From contig JAHZKX010000057.1 in NCBI GenBank assembly GCA_022600195.1, forward strand, positions 124,001 to 188,000: DNA of 64,000 bases, read 5' to 3'. Positions 45,602-55,017 of the stretch are shown in pieces; the stretch's first letter is position 1, and each line of letters opens with the position of its first letter. The DNA is from Planctomycetota bacterium. Its GTDB lineage: Bacteria; Planctomycetota; Planctomycetia; Planctomycetales; Planctomycetaceae. Below the pieces are notes generated by a model. That model ran no database searches. It saw nothing but the letters and a program-made list of their open reading frames with translations, and was not told the DNA's origin. Position numbers and translations under genes: made by a program.

Positions 45602-47131
45602 ATGGTTAACCTTATGCATCATCCAGGCAAATCTATTTCGAGCTCTGACACTCATTTATTATTCACAGTGCTCCTGGCAAGCTTCCTTTCCCTGAGCACG
45701 GCATTACCAGTTCCGCAGAGCGGCCAGCTTGAAGCAACGGCGTTCGCACAGTCTGTTGATCAAAAATCAGGAAGCTGGCCTTACTTTCTCGGCCCCTTCC
45801 ATACCGGAATCTCGACTGAAACAAATCTGATAGACCAGTTTCCTCAGGAAGGCCCTCCCTTGTTGTGGGAAAAAGAGATTGGAACAGGTTACAGTGCCCC
45901 CTCGATACTGGGCAATCGACTCGTAATTCATCACCGACCGAATGGAAATCGAAAAGGTAAAGAGGTCATTGAATGCGTGGAAGCAGATACCGGAAAATTT
46001 ATATGGAAATACGAATACGATTCAGATTTCCGAGACCCCTATGGATATAACAACGGTCCGCGCTGCTCTCCCCTTCTGACTGAGAAATACTGTTATACAT
46101 TTGGTGCCCAGGGAAAGCTGTATTGTCTCAACCTTAAAGAAGGAACCATGGTCTGGTTTCGTGACTGCTTGAAAGACTTTGACGTCCCTCCCGGTTTCTT
46201 TGGGGTCGGTTCAACCCCCATTCTGGAAGGCGACAAATTAATTGTGATGGTGGGAGGCAAACCCAACTCTGGCATGGTGGCCTTTGATGCAACGACGGGA
46301 AAAACGCTCTGGAAAAATGTCGGTAAAATCGTCTGGAATGGAACAGAAACCGGCTGGGAAAGGATGCCAAACTATAAATGGCGTGGAAATGAAAAAATCT
46401 CCAGCTACTCTTCCCCCCTCGCTGTCACCATACATGGTAAACGTCATTTGCTCTGCCTGATGAGGCAGGGGCTTGTTTCACTTAACCCCCAGGATGGTTC
46501 GGTCAATTTCAAATACTGGTTTCGTTCGCTCATTAATGATTCAGTAAATGCGGCGCGACCGGTGGTTGTGGGGGACAAAATATTTCTGTCTGCCGCTTAT
46601 CAGGTCGGCTCTGCTTTATTACAAGTCAATTCAGATGGAAAGTCTTACCAGGAACTCTGGCGCAACCCTGCAAACATGCTGACTCACTGGTCAACTACTA
46701 TTCATCACGATGGTTACCTTTACGGATTCAGCGGCCGACACGAGCGAGGAGCCACGATGCGCTGCCTGAAACTATCTGATGGAAAAGTGATGTGGGAGGC
46801 TGATGGAACAGCAGCCGTCGTGGGAAAAGTTAAACCCAATCAATTAACCGGACAATATCAGTGGATCGATTCTGGTAAAACAGCTCCCTGGCCTTTTTAT
46901 GGACGTGGCTCTGCAATCATGGCTGATAATAAATTCATTGTTCTGGGAGAGCGTGGCACACTGGCCATTCTTAAAATTGATCCGAATCAGTGCAGCGAAG
47001 TTTGTCGTACTTCATTTCCACAAATCAAGTATCCTGCCTGGGCCGCTCCGGTTTTGGCTCACAAAAAAATCTATCTCCGAAGTGAATCACATTTGATTTG
47101 TCTGGATTTTGCCAAAAAACCTACAAAATAA
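45602..47131 (+). CDS. secreted PQQ/quinoprotein-like beta-propeller protein
   Basis: A 509-residue exported protein. The N terminus has a hydrophobic signal (LLFTVLLASFLSLSTALP, ~18-36). The rest is a propeller with repeated 'G-x-x-x-W' blade motifs: LGPFHTGIS, PLLWEKEIGTGYSAPSILGNRLVIHHR, ADTGKFIWKYEYDSDFRDPYGYNNGPRCSPLL, LYCLNLKEGTMVWFRD, DATTGKTLWKNVG, LSDGKVMWEADG. This pattern marks PQQ_2-type/BamB-like planctomycete proteins. Catalytic PQQ ligands of alcohol dehydrogenases are not evident, so a binding or scaffold role is possible. It follows the polytopic gene by 14 bp and is probably its functional partner at the membrane. Confidence 0.87.
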   Translation: MVNLMHHPGKSISSSDTHLLFTVLLASFLSLSTALPVPQSGQLEATAFAQSVDQKSGSWPYFLGPFHTGISTETNLIDQFPQEGPPLLWEKEIGTGYSAPSILGNRLVIHHRPNGNRKGKEVIECVEADTGKFIWKYEYDSDFRDPYGYNNGPRCSPLLTEKYCYTFGAQGKLYCLNLKEGTMVWFRDCLKDFDVPPGFFGVGSTPILEGDKLIVMVGGKPNSGMVAFDATTGKTLWKNVGKIVWNGTETGWERMPNYKWRGNEKISSYSSPLAVTIHGKRHLLCLMRQGLVSLNPQDGSVNFKYWFRSLINDSVNAARPVVVGDKIFLSAAYQVGSALLQVNSDGKSYQELWRNPANMLTHWSTTIHHDGYLYGFSGRHERGATMRCLKLSDGKVMWEADGTAAVVGKVKPNQLTGQYQWIDSGKTAPWPFYGRGSAIMADNKFIVLGERGTLAILKIDPNQCSEVCRTSFPQIKYPAWAAPVLAHKKIYLRSESHLICLDFAKKPTK

Positions 47132-47203
47132 TTGGAGAGTCGTCGCTACACTGGAAAAACAAGCAAGAAGTCACCAGGCATTATCGATTTATCAGTCTAG
47201 TGC

Positions 47204-48640
47204 TTAGCCTGCTTCAGTCTGATTCGATGACTCAGTCGGCTCAACGCTCGAACTCTGATTCCAGTGTGGTCCCGTTAAGGCATCCATTAACTCAGAGTAA
47301 CTGGGACGGCTCTCATCATCGGTCAACTTCAGACTTTCCGGCATATTATTCGGTTCGTCTTTGACCCGCTGAACCTGGGCCCCCAATGAGATCAGTTTCT
47401 CCTCTAAATTCTCGTAACCACGGTCCAGATGATAAATCCGACGGATCACGGTCTCTCCTTCCGCAGCCAGACCCGCTAATACCAAAGCGGCGCTGGCCCT
47501 TAAATCGGAAGCCATCACACACGCACCACTTAACCGGGTCACTCCATTGAGAATGGCACTCGCGGATTCGCGTCGGATCCTGGCCCCCATCCGTGCTAAT
47601 TCTGATGCATGCATGAATCGATCAGGAAAGACCTTGTCAGTCACAATACTGATGCCCGGAACACAGGCAAGCAATGACATTAATTGGGCTTGAACGTCTG
47701 TCGGAATCCCAGGATAGGGCAAGGCAATGCAATCGACAGATTTGAGAGGCTGCACCACTTTCACAAGAATCGTCTGTTTCCTGGCAGGTTGCTCCGGGGA
47801 TTCGAGTTCGATCTGCACTCCGATATCTCTCAGTTTTTCAATGATCGCGGTAATATGATCGGGACGAACCTGATTTAACCGAACCTCACCACCTGTAATC
47901 GCAGCGGCAATCATTAACGTGGCCACTTCAATTCGATCTGGAATGACCTCATGTTCTACCCCCTGTAGTTGATCGACACCTTCGATTTTCAAAAAAGGAG
48001 TTCCCAACCCTTCGATCTTGGCGCCTGCAGCATTGAGAAAATTGCCTACATCGACCACCTCTGGTTCGCAGGCCGCCGATTCAATTGTCGTAGTCCCTTG
48101 AGCCAATGTCGCAGCGATCATCACATTGCAGGTTCCGGTAACGGTACTTCCAAATGCCCCTCCCAGAAAAATATTGGCGCCACGTAAGCGGTCGGCACGC
48201 GCAATAACATATCCACGTTCGACACGAATTTGTGCCCCTAAAGCAGCCAGACCTTTCAGATGCAAATCAATCGGTCGATCTCCGATATTGCAACCACCGG
48301 GTAACGATACACAAGCCATACGACGTTTGGCTAATAATGGACCAAGGACACAAACGCTGGCGCGCATTCGCCTCACAAGTTCATAGTCTGCGATGCACGA
48401 TGTCTCGTCAACAGTTTTCAGATGCAGTGCGCCCGCGTCATCGCGATCGACCTGCATTCCCAGAGAGCCAAGCACTTGTGATTGAGTTGAGACATCCACA
48501 AGATTGGGAATGGAACGCAGGACCGTCTCGCCCTCGCACGCTAATGCAGCTGCCATCAGTGGCAATGCGGAGTTCTTGGCACCACTCACTGGAACACAAC
48601 CTGAAAGTCGCTCGCCTCCGCGAACGATCAACATATCCAT
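47204..48640 (-). CDS. murA: UDP-N-acetylglucosamine 1-carboxyvinyltransferase (MurA)
   Basis: First committed step of peptidoglycan synthesis: transfers enolpyruvate from PEP to UDP-GlcNAc in the cytoplasm. Catalytic residues are visible: Lys22-Asn23 in [10 protein letters not shown], the PEP-attacking Cys117 in [11 protein letters not shown], the [22 protein letters not shown] motif, and the Asp region in [14 protein letters not shown]. The Cys form (not Asp) predicts fosfomycin sensitivity at this target. The C terminus carries ~50 extra residues after the usual end, Ser/Glu-rich and probably disordered. AGGAG lies eight bases before the ATG. It is last in rpmE-prfA-prmC-murA. Confidence 0.96.
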   Translation of the reverse strand: MDMLIVRGGERLSGCVPVSGAKNSALPLMAAALACEGETVLRSIPNLVDVSTQSQVLGSLGMQVDRDDAGALHLKTVDETSCIADYELVRRMRASVCVLGPLLAKRRMACVSLPGGCNIGDRPIDLHLKGLAALGAQIRVERGYVIARADRLRGANIFLGGAFGSTVTGTCNVMIAATLAQGTTTIESAACEPEVVDVGNFLNAAGAKIEGLGTPFLKIEGVDQLQGVEHEVIPDRIEVATLMIAAAITGGEVRLNQVRPDHITAIIEKLRDIGVQIELESPEQPARKQTILVKVVQPLKSVDCIALPYPGIPTDVQAQLMSLLACVPGISIVTDKVFPDRFMHASELARMGARIRRESASAILNGVTRLSGACVMASDLRASAALVLAGLAAEGETVIRRIYHLDRGYENLEEKLISLGAQVQRVKDEPNNMPESLKLTDDESRPSYSELMDALTGPHWNQSSSVEPTESSNQTEAG

Positions 48641-48700
48641 CCCTGGATCTCCTGAAGTTGTTAATGCTGTTTTTCGATCTGGGGAGTATAGAGAATCTGA

Positions 48701-49630
48701 TTATTTTAAGATAGGCAGTTTTTGGCCGATAATAACCCGGGAACGACCTGCCAGATCTGCTTTCACACTGATCTCAGCATATTTTCCTGATGCATCGAAC
48801 AGTTGTTTTAAGGAGGATTCCTGCTCGGGAGAAAATTCCAATAGCAATAGGCCTCCTTCTTTCAAATAGGAATCCGCTTCCCGAATGATTCGCCGATAAT
48901 AATCGAGCCCATCAGTGCCTCCCGCTAATGCCAGACGGGGTTCATGTCGGCTCACATCAGCATCGAGTGACTCGATTTCAGCTTCGGAAATATACGGTGG
49001 ATTACTGACAATGATATCAAATACAGAACCCTCAGAAATTCCCTCAAAATAATCACTCTGCAGAAATCGAATTCTTTGCGACTGCCCATTCGTCTCTGCA
49101 TTTTTTTGAGCGATCGTCAAAGCAGCAGTACTGATATCAGTTGCCAGAAATGAGGCGTGCGGACAATGGGTGGCAGCAGCAATGGCTATACAACCGCTGC
49201 CCGTACACAAATCAAGAATGTAAGGTGAGGCTTCTTTTTGCGCTACATCGACCAATTCCATCACCAGTGTTTCTGTATCCGGTCGCGGTACCAGAACATT
49301 TTGATCGACATAAAAATCCAAACCAAAAAATTCACGGTTACCCACAAGATAAGCAACCGGTTCTGATTTCGCTCGTCGTTGAACCAGCTCGCGCATCAGC
49401 GTACGTTCTACTGAACTGACTTCGTCTTCATAGTTTGTATAGAGACGTATTCGCTCGCATTTTCGCGCGAACGCCAGAAGCACTTCCGCATCCAGACGAG
49501 GAGAATCACTACCATGTTTGGTTAAATGAGCCGTCGTCCAATCGAGAATACGTCGCACCGTCCACGACTCTGTCGCATCCTGTGAAGTATTCTCCGGTGA
49601 TTGTGGATTTTCTTTCACGATACGATCCAT
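48701..49630 (-). CDS. prmC: release factor glutamine methyltransferase (PrmC)
   Basis: Methylates the Gln of the GGQ motif in release factors 1 and 2. Helical N-terminal domain (~25-100 in the longer frame), then the Rossmann methyltransferase: LDLCTGSGCIAIAAA (motif I, ~145-158), ATDISTAAL (motif II) and the catalytic NPPYIS (215-220, motif IV), then GGLLLLEFSPEQ. The length is normal (~280-310). The ATG at 49630 is preferred over an in-frame TTG at 49645, although neither has a strong ribosome-binding site. It sits directly after prfA, whose product is its substrate, and before murA. Confidence 0.95.
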   Translation of the reverse strand: MDRIVKENPQSPENTSQDATESWTVRRILDWTTAHLTKHGSDSPRLDAEVLLAFARKCERIRLYTNYEDEVSSVERTLMRELVQRRAKSEPVAYLVGNREFFGLDFYVDQNVLVPRPDTETLVMELVDVAQKEASPYILDLCTGSGCIAIAAATHCPHASFLATDISTAALTIAQKNAETNGQSQRIRFLQSDYFEGISEGSVFDIIVSNPPYISEAEIESLDADVSRHEPRLALAGGTDGLDYYRRIIREADSYLKEGGLLLLEFSPEQESSLKQLFDASGKYAEISVKADLAGRSRVIIGQKLPILK

Positions 49631-49669
49631 CGAAATAGCAGGCAACAGTGAAACAGCAGGAAATTGCTC

Positions 49670-50752
49670 TTATTTTTTCGAGCTATCACCCAGCAGGCGT
49701 TCTTCACGGTCAAACTGTAACAAGGCTTCAACCAGTTCATCCAGGCTTCCCTGCATAATCTGGTCAATTTTATAAAGTGAAAGGTTGATGCGGTGGTCAG
49801 TCACACGACCTTGTGGAAAGTTATAGGTGCGAATCCGCTGGCTGCGGTCTCCCGAACCGATCAATGTCCGACGTTGATCGGCGCGCTCGTCTGCTGCTTG
49901 CTGCTGCATTTGCTCCAGAACGCGGCTGCGAAGCACTCGCATCGCTTTGGCTTTATTTTTGTGTTGGCTTTTTTCATCCTGACATTGAACGACGGTTCCG
50001 GTCGGCAGATGAGTAATACGAACGGCACTCTCAGTCTTATTGACTTTCTGCCCACCTGGTCCACTGGCATGAAATGTGTCCAGGCGAATGTCGTCTGGTT
50101 TGATATCAACTTCAATTTCGCTTGCTTCCGGCAATACGGCAACCGTTGCTGCGCTGGTATGTACGCGGCCTTGCGTTTCTGTTTCGGGAACTCTTTGAAC
50201 CCGATGCCCACCACTTTCAAACTGTAAACGGTGAAACGCGCCTTCACCGGCAATAGAGAACGTGACCTCCTTGATTCCCCCCAATTCAGTCGCATTCAGA
50301 TTCAGAACTTCGGTCTTCCAGCCTTTCTGGGCCTCGACAAAGTGCTGATACATGTCAAATAATTCTCGTGCGAATAAAGCAGCTTCGTCACCACCTGCTC
50401 CCGCGCGAATTTCCATGATCAAACCGCCGCGAGTAATCGAGTCACCTGATACAACAATATCTTCGAGCTCTTTCGTTTGAAGCTCATGCGCTTCACAAAG
50501 CTCATCCAGTTCCTTCTGTGCATATTCTTTTGCAGCAGGATCTGTTTCCTCAGCAACCATCTCACGTGCTACTTCAATATCTGCTTCACGAGAATTAAAG
50601 ACTCGGAGTTCCTGCGCGACTTTGTTGAGACCGCCATACTCACGCTGGACCTCAACGAGCTTAGTGTTGTTTGTCAGAACTTCTGGATCCTGAAGTTGTT
50701 TTTCCAACTCTTCAAAACGATCCAGCTTTGCTTGCAGGGTAGGAAACTTCAT
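49670..50752 (-). CDS. prfA: peptide chain release factor 1
   Basis: Terminates translation at UAA and UAG. The GGQ motif is at 233-235 ([12 protein letters not shown]). The codon-recognition tripeptide is PET (189-191, in [15 protein letters not shown]), of the P-x-T type that distinguishes RF1 from the SPF type of RF2. The 360-residue length and the helical N-terminal domain ([17 protein letters not shown] at ~116-132) fit RF1. It is the second gene of rpmE-prfA-prmC-murA. A hairpin with a T tract lies ahead of it, just after rpmE, so its expression may depend on read-through or its own promoter. Confidence 0.97.
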   Translation of the reverse strand: MKFPTLQAKLDRFEELEKQLQDPEVLTNNTKLVEVQREYGGLNKVAQELRVFNSREADIEVAREMVAEETDPAAKEYAQKELDELCEAHELQTKELEDIVVSGDSITRGGLIMEIRAGAGGDEAALFARELFDMYQHFVEAQKGWKTEVLNLNATELGGIKEVTFSIAGEGAFHRLQFESGGHRVQRVPETETQGRVHTSAATVAVLPEASEIEVDIKPDDIRLDTFHASGPGGQKVNKTESAVRITHLPTGTVVQCQDEKSQHKNKAKAMRVLRSRVLEQMQQQAADERADQRRTLIGSGDRSQRIRTYNFPQGRVTDHRINLSLYKIDQIMQGSLDELVEALLQFDREERLLGDSSKK

Positions 50753-50869
50753 TTACCCAAATCCACGACTAGGTCAGACAGTGTTCTGATTTCATTCCAG
50801 AGATGTTCCTTCTCGGGATATTCAAAACAGTATCAGACTTTAAAAAACAGAAGGACATCACAGTTCACT

Positions 50870-50902
50870 AAAAGAGGCTCATACGGAGATCCGCAGAGCC
50901 TC
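50870..50902 (-). terminator. intrinsic terminator-like hairpin after rpmE
   Basis: Read on the minus strand: GAGGCTC, a 15-base interior containing a further CGG/CCG pairing, then GAGCCTC followed by TTTT. The 7-bp outer stem is perfect. It starts 24 bp after the rpmE stop and lies ~118 bp before the prfA start, so it should reduce rpmE transcripts entering prfA. The U tract is short, so termination may be partial. Confidence 0.6.
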
Positions 50903-50925
50903 AATAAAAAATATTCGTAAAGTTG

Positions 50926-51213
50926 CTACTCGCCTTCTTTCTTGGCGTCTCCTTCTTCGGCGTTTCGCTTGTCCCAATTGTATTTCTTCTGAAACTTTTC
51001 AACACGCCCGGCACTGTCGACAAATTTCATCTTACCGGTGTAGTAGGGATGCGATTTGGAGCTGATTTCCACAGTCACCAGTGGGTAGGTATTACCATCT
51101 TCCCATTCGACTGTTGACTTGGAAGTAGCCGTAGATTGAATCATAAATGAATCACCTGTTGAAGAATCCTTAAATACAACAGGATGATAATCTGGATGGA
51201 TGTCTTTTTTCAT
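50926..51213 (-). CDS. rpmE: 50S ribosomal protein bL31, type B
   Basis: A 95-residue component of the large ribosomal subunit at the inter-subunit bridge. It begins [16 protein letters not shown] and contains [27 protein letters not shown], the family core. No cysteines are present, so the zinc-binding CxxC pairs of type A are lacking and this is the Zn-independent (type B, RpmE2) form. The last ~15 residues are acidic ([12 protein letters not shown]), an extension beyond the usual end. It is the first gene of the rpmE-prfA-prmC-murA group. Confidence 0.95.
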   Translation of the reverse strand: MKKDIHPDYHPVVFKDSSTGDSFMIQSTATSKSTVEWEDGNTYPLVTVEISSKSHPYYTGKMKFVDSAGRVEKFQKKYNWDKRNAEEGDAKKEGE

Positions 51214-51783
51214 TTTTCTCAGCTTCTTTGTTACCTGAAAACTTTGTCGATCTCACGGAATGCTGGCAGTAAACCCCGCCCGTCATGATCGACTATGAAA
51301 GCATGGCTTCGTTTTACCCGATATCCAATGAGAAGTTACCCTCGTCTGCTGGAATCGATTCCTAAAATTAGGATGCAAAACGGCTTATAGAAATACATGT
51401 CTGATTCAGAATCACAGTTTACGTTCCTCTCTCTGAATGAGCAAGTGTAACAGACTCGCCGATCATTTCAACGCAAACCATTATGAACAAATAACATACA
51501 ATCATTCTACTCAATCAGATTGCTCACAATTCGATCATTTTTTAGTAATTTCCGAGTGCTGATCGGAATAATTTCGTCCTGGAGAGGTGATCGTTCGCTG
51601 AAAAAGGTTTTTCAATTCCTCAGATCAAATTATCAGTAATAAGTGCCGTATTTCTTCAGGACTCTTTTGCTGTTTTTAAATTCAAATGGCACATAACTTG
51701 GACTCCTGAACCAGACCGTTTAGAGTGAGAGAGAACAGACACACCACACCAGATTTGAAAAATTCTCTACCAGGAACACCAAG
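51214..51783. other. long divergent intergenic region
   Basis: 570 bases between rpmE (minus) and the IlvD-like gene (plus); the promoters of both must be here. It is AT-rich. I found no open frame with start and ribosome-binding site, no repeat copy and no convincing RNA fold. An unrecognised leader or small RNA cannot be excluded. Confidence 0.4.
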
Positions 51784-53475
51784 ATGGAACAGGCTTTGAA
51801 TTGGAACAGTCAAAATTTGACGCACGGTTGGCAACGGGGGGTGACTGCCTTTTATTACGGCCTTGGTTTTTCAGATGATGATTTCGATAAAGCTCAGATC
51901 GGCATCGGTGTTCCACTACTGGATGGAAATCTCTGTAATGTCCACGCGTATGAATTGGCAAAAGACATTGCCCAGGGGTGCAAAGCGGCTGAGATGATCG
52001 GCTTTCCTTTCGGGGTTCCTGCAGTCAGCGATAATATCACACAGGGACAGGAAGGGGGAAATGCCAGCCTCCCTTCACGAAACATGATCGCAAATGGTGC
52101 AGAATGTGTTGTCAGTGCACACTCTTATGATGCACTCATTGGCCTCCATCATTGCGATAAAAATGGCCCTGGTTTTGCAATGGCTCTAGCGCGGATGAAT
52201 TATCCCGGGCTGATTGTCAGTGGCGGCAGTATAATGCCCGGCTGTCATAATGGGCAGGACATTTCCATTCTGGATGTTTATGACTCACAAGCCTCCGCAG
52301 CAGTCGGTGCAATGGAACAATCCGAGGCAGAACAGATTCTAAAAACCGCCTGCCCCGGCCCGGGGGGATGTGGGATTGCAGCTTCATTTAACACCTGGGG
52401 CATCGCGTTGGAAGCAATCGGGTTAATGCTGCCTTTCAGCAGTTCCACTCCAGCCATTGATGCAGCCAAAAAAACAGAGTGTCTGAATGTTGCCTCCGCA
52501 ATGAAAAACCTGTTAAAGCAAAATATTCGGCCACGCGATATTCTGACGCGAAAAGCCTTCGAGAACGCCGCTGCGACCATTGCAGCAGTCGGTGGATCAA
52601 CCAACGGCATCCTGCACCTGTTAGCACTGGCCAGAGAAGCGAAAGTCGATTTCCGGTTAGAGGACATCCAGAAAATCCTTACCAAAACCCCGGTTTACTG
52701 CAGCTTTGCTCCCCGTGGTAAAAAAACGATGGTTGATCTTCATAAACTGGGTGGCACACCTGTACTTCTAAAACATCTGTTGAAAGCGGGCATCATCGAT
52801 GGCAGTTGCTTGACCGTCACAGGAAAAACGCTGGCTGAAAACCTGGCCGATGTGGGTGATGTAGCCAGCGACCAGGATTTAATTGCACCACTTGACCAGC
52901 CTTATAAAGATTATGCCGACATTCAAGTCTGTTTCGGCAACCTCGCTCCGGGGGGGATTGTCTTCAAAGTTTCCAGCATGCAGGAATCCCATTTTAGCGG
53001 CACTGCCTGTTGCTTTGATGATGCGAAAGATGTCGCAGATGCAGTGGAAGCAGGAAAAATCAAACCGGGAAACATCATTGTCTTACGAAATCTGGGTCCC
53101 GTCGCCTCGGGAATGCCAGAAGTTTTGGTCGCGACAGCGGCGCTGGCCGTTCCCGAGCTGGACGGAAAAGTGGCCTTCATTTCTGACACACGTGTTTCGG
53201 GTGTTTCACATGGCGCCATCGGTGTGCATTGTTCTCCCGAAGCAGCAGTCGGCGGACCTATAGGCCTCGTTCAGGACGGAGACCCTGTTTCTTTTGACCT
53301 GCTGAAAGGAACAATTCAAGTCGAAATCAGTGATGTAGAATTACAAAATCGTCGAGACAAATGGACCTTGAATCAGGTAAATCATACCAGAGGCTATCTC
53401 GCTGATTTCGCAGCGACAACATCCCAGGCGCATCATGGATGTGTGAGTAAAGCACTACATCCCACATGTGATTGA
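51784..53475 (+). CDS. divergent IlvD/Edd-family dehydratase
   Basis: A 563-residue Fe-S dehydratase of the dihydroxy-acid / sugar-acid dehydratase family. Three cluster cysteines are at Cys51 (GNLCNVHAYELA), Cys124 (HHCDKNGPGF, with Lys126 that binds Mg as a carbamate in the family) and Cys196 (ACPGPGGCGIAASFNT). The C-terminal domain has SDTRVSGVSHGAIGVHCSPEAAVGGPIGLV, which replaces the usual DGRFSGG form. It departs from canonical IlvD in several motifs (SDNITQG; PGPGGCG), so it may act on a sugar acid rather than in branched-chain amino-acid synthesis. AGGA lies eight bases before the ATG. It abuts the UDP-sugar pyrophosphorylase gene. Confidence 0.87.
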   Translation: MEQALNWNSQNLTHGWQRGVTAFYYGLGFSDDDFDKAQIGIGVPLLDGNLCNVHAYELAKDIAQGCKAAEMIGFPFGVPAVSDNITQGQEGGNASLPSRNMIANGAECVVSAHSYDALIGLHHCDKNGPGFAMALARMNYPGLIVSGGSIMPGCHNGQDISILDVYDSQASAAVGAMEQSEAEQILKTACPGPGGCGIAASFNTWGIALEAIGLMLPFSSSTPAIDAAKKTECLNVASAMKNLLKQNIRPRDILTRKAFENAAATIAAVGGSTNGILHLLALAREAKVDFRLEDIQKILTKTPVYCSFAPRGKKTMVDLHKLGGTPVLLKHLLKAGIIDGSCLTVTGKTLAENLADVGDVASDQDLIAPLDQPYKDYADIQVCFGNLAPGGIVFKVSSMQESHFSGTACCFDDAKDVADAVEAGKIKPGNIIVLRNLGPVASGMPEVLVATAALAVPELDGKVAFISDTRVSGVSHGAIGVHCSPEAAVGGPIGLVQDGDPVSFDLLKGTIQVEISDVELQNRRDKWTLNQVNHTRGYLADFAATTSQAHHGCVSKALHPTCD

Positions 53476-53516
53476 GACAAAAAAACATAAACGAAACTAC
53501 GACGGAATCAAGCAAA

Positions 53517-54938
53517 ATGACTATCTCAAAATCCTTTCCGAAGGATCTTTTAGAAACCTTAACACAATTTCATCAAACTCATCTGGTTCAATGGTGGGAG
53601 AGTTTGAATGAACAACAGCAGGATGAATTGACGTCACAAATTCGATTAATCAACTTTGCTCAAATCCAGCGCCTTTATTCGCCAGAGTATTCCAGTAAAG
53701 CAGAAGAATCACCTGCAGAGAAAGCAGAACGGGCCACATGCCCTGTTAACGTCATCCGTCTCAAGGATCGAGCAAAACCCAAGACAGAGTCTGCCCAGAC
53801 AATTCAAGCAGGTAATCAATTACTCGCGGAAGGAAAAGTCGGCGCGATCCTAGTTGCAGGCGGCCAGGGCTCCAGACTGGGTTTCCAGCATCCCAAAGGC
53901 ATGTATCCTGCAGGTCCTGTCAAACAGACTTCATTATTCCAGATGCTGGTGGAACAACTGATTGCCCGGTCTCGTATCGCAGGCAATCCGATTTGTTATT
54001 TCATCATGACCAGTGATGCCACTCATGACGAAACCATTGCTTATTTTAAACAGCATCAGAATTTTGGTCTGCAGACAGATCAGCTGTACTTCTTTAAACA
54101 GGGAACCATGCCAGCCGTCGATGCCCACTCTGGCCAAATTTTATTAGAAGAACAACACCGAATTGCAGTCAGCCCGGACGGTCATGGAGGTACGCTCAAA
54201 GCCCTCAAAAATTCTGGTCTGTTTGAGGTCATGCAGAAAAAAGGTATTGAATATCTATACTACCATCAGGTCGATAATCCTACAGCCATCGTCTGCGACC
54301 CCGAATTTCTTGGATATCACTTACAGCATCAGGCGGAAGTTTCTGTCAAAGTGGTTTCCAAACGAACGCCGGATGAAAAAATGGGCATCGTCTGTGATGT
54401 CGATAATCAAACACAAATCATCGAATACAGTGACCTCCCGGTACATATTTCAGAGCAGGTAGATCAGGCAGGTGATTTATTGCACTGGGCAGGCAGCACC
54501 GCCATCCACATTTTCAATCGTTCCTTCCTGGAAAAAATCGCCAGTAATGACGATCTCCTTCCCTTTCATCAGGCAAAGAAAAAAGTTCCCTTTCTTGATT
54601 CTGTCGGGACTCAGGTTTCACCCACTGAACCGAATGCGATTAAATTTGAACGTTTTATATTCGATGTCCTGCCTGTCGCGAAAACGGTTCTTGTTTACGA
54701 AATTGACCGCTTCCGGGAATTCAATCCTCTTAAAAATGCAGATGGTCCTGATTCACCTCAAACCGTACACACAGCACTCTGTCAGATTTATTCTCAGTGG
54801 TTACAGGCCTGCGGCTTTGAGATCCCGTCAGGCACTGCTGTAGAAATCAGTCCTCTGATCGCGCTAGATGAATGCGAATTAAAAACGAAAATATCGCCAG
54901 ATATAAATTTAAATAGCCCCATCTATCTGGGAGAATAG
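53517..54938 (+). CDS. UDP-sugar pyrophosphorylase, UDPGP family
   Basis: A 473-residue nucleotidyltransferase of the eukaryote-like UDPGP/UAP1 type, which makes UDP-GlcNAc or UDP-glucose from UTP and the sugar 1-phosphate. The nucleotide-binding signature VAGGQGSRLGFQHPKGMYP and the substrate segments YYHQVDNPTAIVCDPEFLGYH and FERFIFDVLPVAKTVLVYEID are present; their order matches UAP1-type enzymes. The ATG at 53517 is preferred; a TTG at 53472 would overlap the previous stop. It is 41 bp after the dehydratase. Because murA needs UDP-GlcNAc, UDP-GlcNAc pyrophosphorylase is the likelier activity, but the sequence does not settle it. Confidence 0.88.
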   Translation: MTISKSFPKDLLETLTQFHQTHLVQWWESLNEQQQDELTSQIRLINFAQIQRLYSPEYSSKAEESPAEKAERATCPVNVIRLKDRAKPKTESAQTIQAGNQLLAEGKVGAILVAGGQGSRLGFQHPKGMYPAGPVKQTSLFQMLVEQLIARSRIAGNPICYFIMTSDATHDETIAYFKQHQNFGLQTDQLYFFKQGTMPAVDAHSGQILLEEQHRIAVSPDGHGGTLKALKNSGLFEVMQKKGIEYLYYHQVDNPTAIVCDPEFLGYHLQHQAEVSVKVVSKRTPDEKMGIVCDVDNQTQIIEYSDLPVHISEQVDQAGDLLHWAGSTAIHIFNRSFLEKIASNDDLLPFHQAKKKVPFLDSVGTQVSPTEPNAIKFERFIFDVLPVAKTVLVYEIDRFREFNPLKNADGPDSPQTVHTALCQIYSQWLQACGFEIPSGTAVEISPLIALDECELKTKISPDINLNSPIYLGE

Positions 54939-55017
54939 ATAATCACCTCTCTGAACTCAAAACACTTAAACTTATCCTCTCAGGTAACTCTCAATTCAAG
55001 GTTGGAGAAAAAATCTT

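Noticed and set aside
50477-50920. 147-codon + strand open frame over the 5' part of prfA
   Set aside because: It overlaps the well-supported prfA on the other strand and has no family features.
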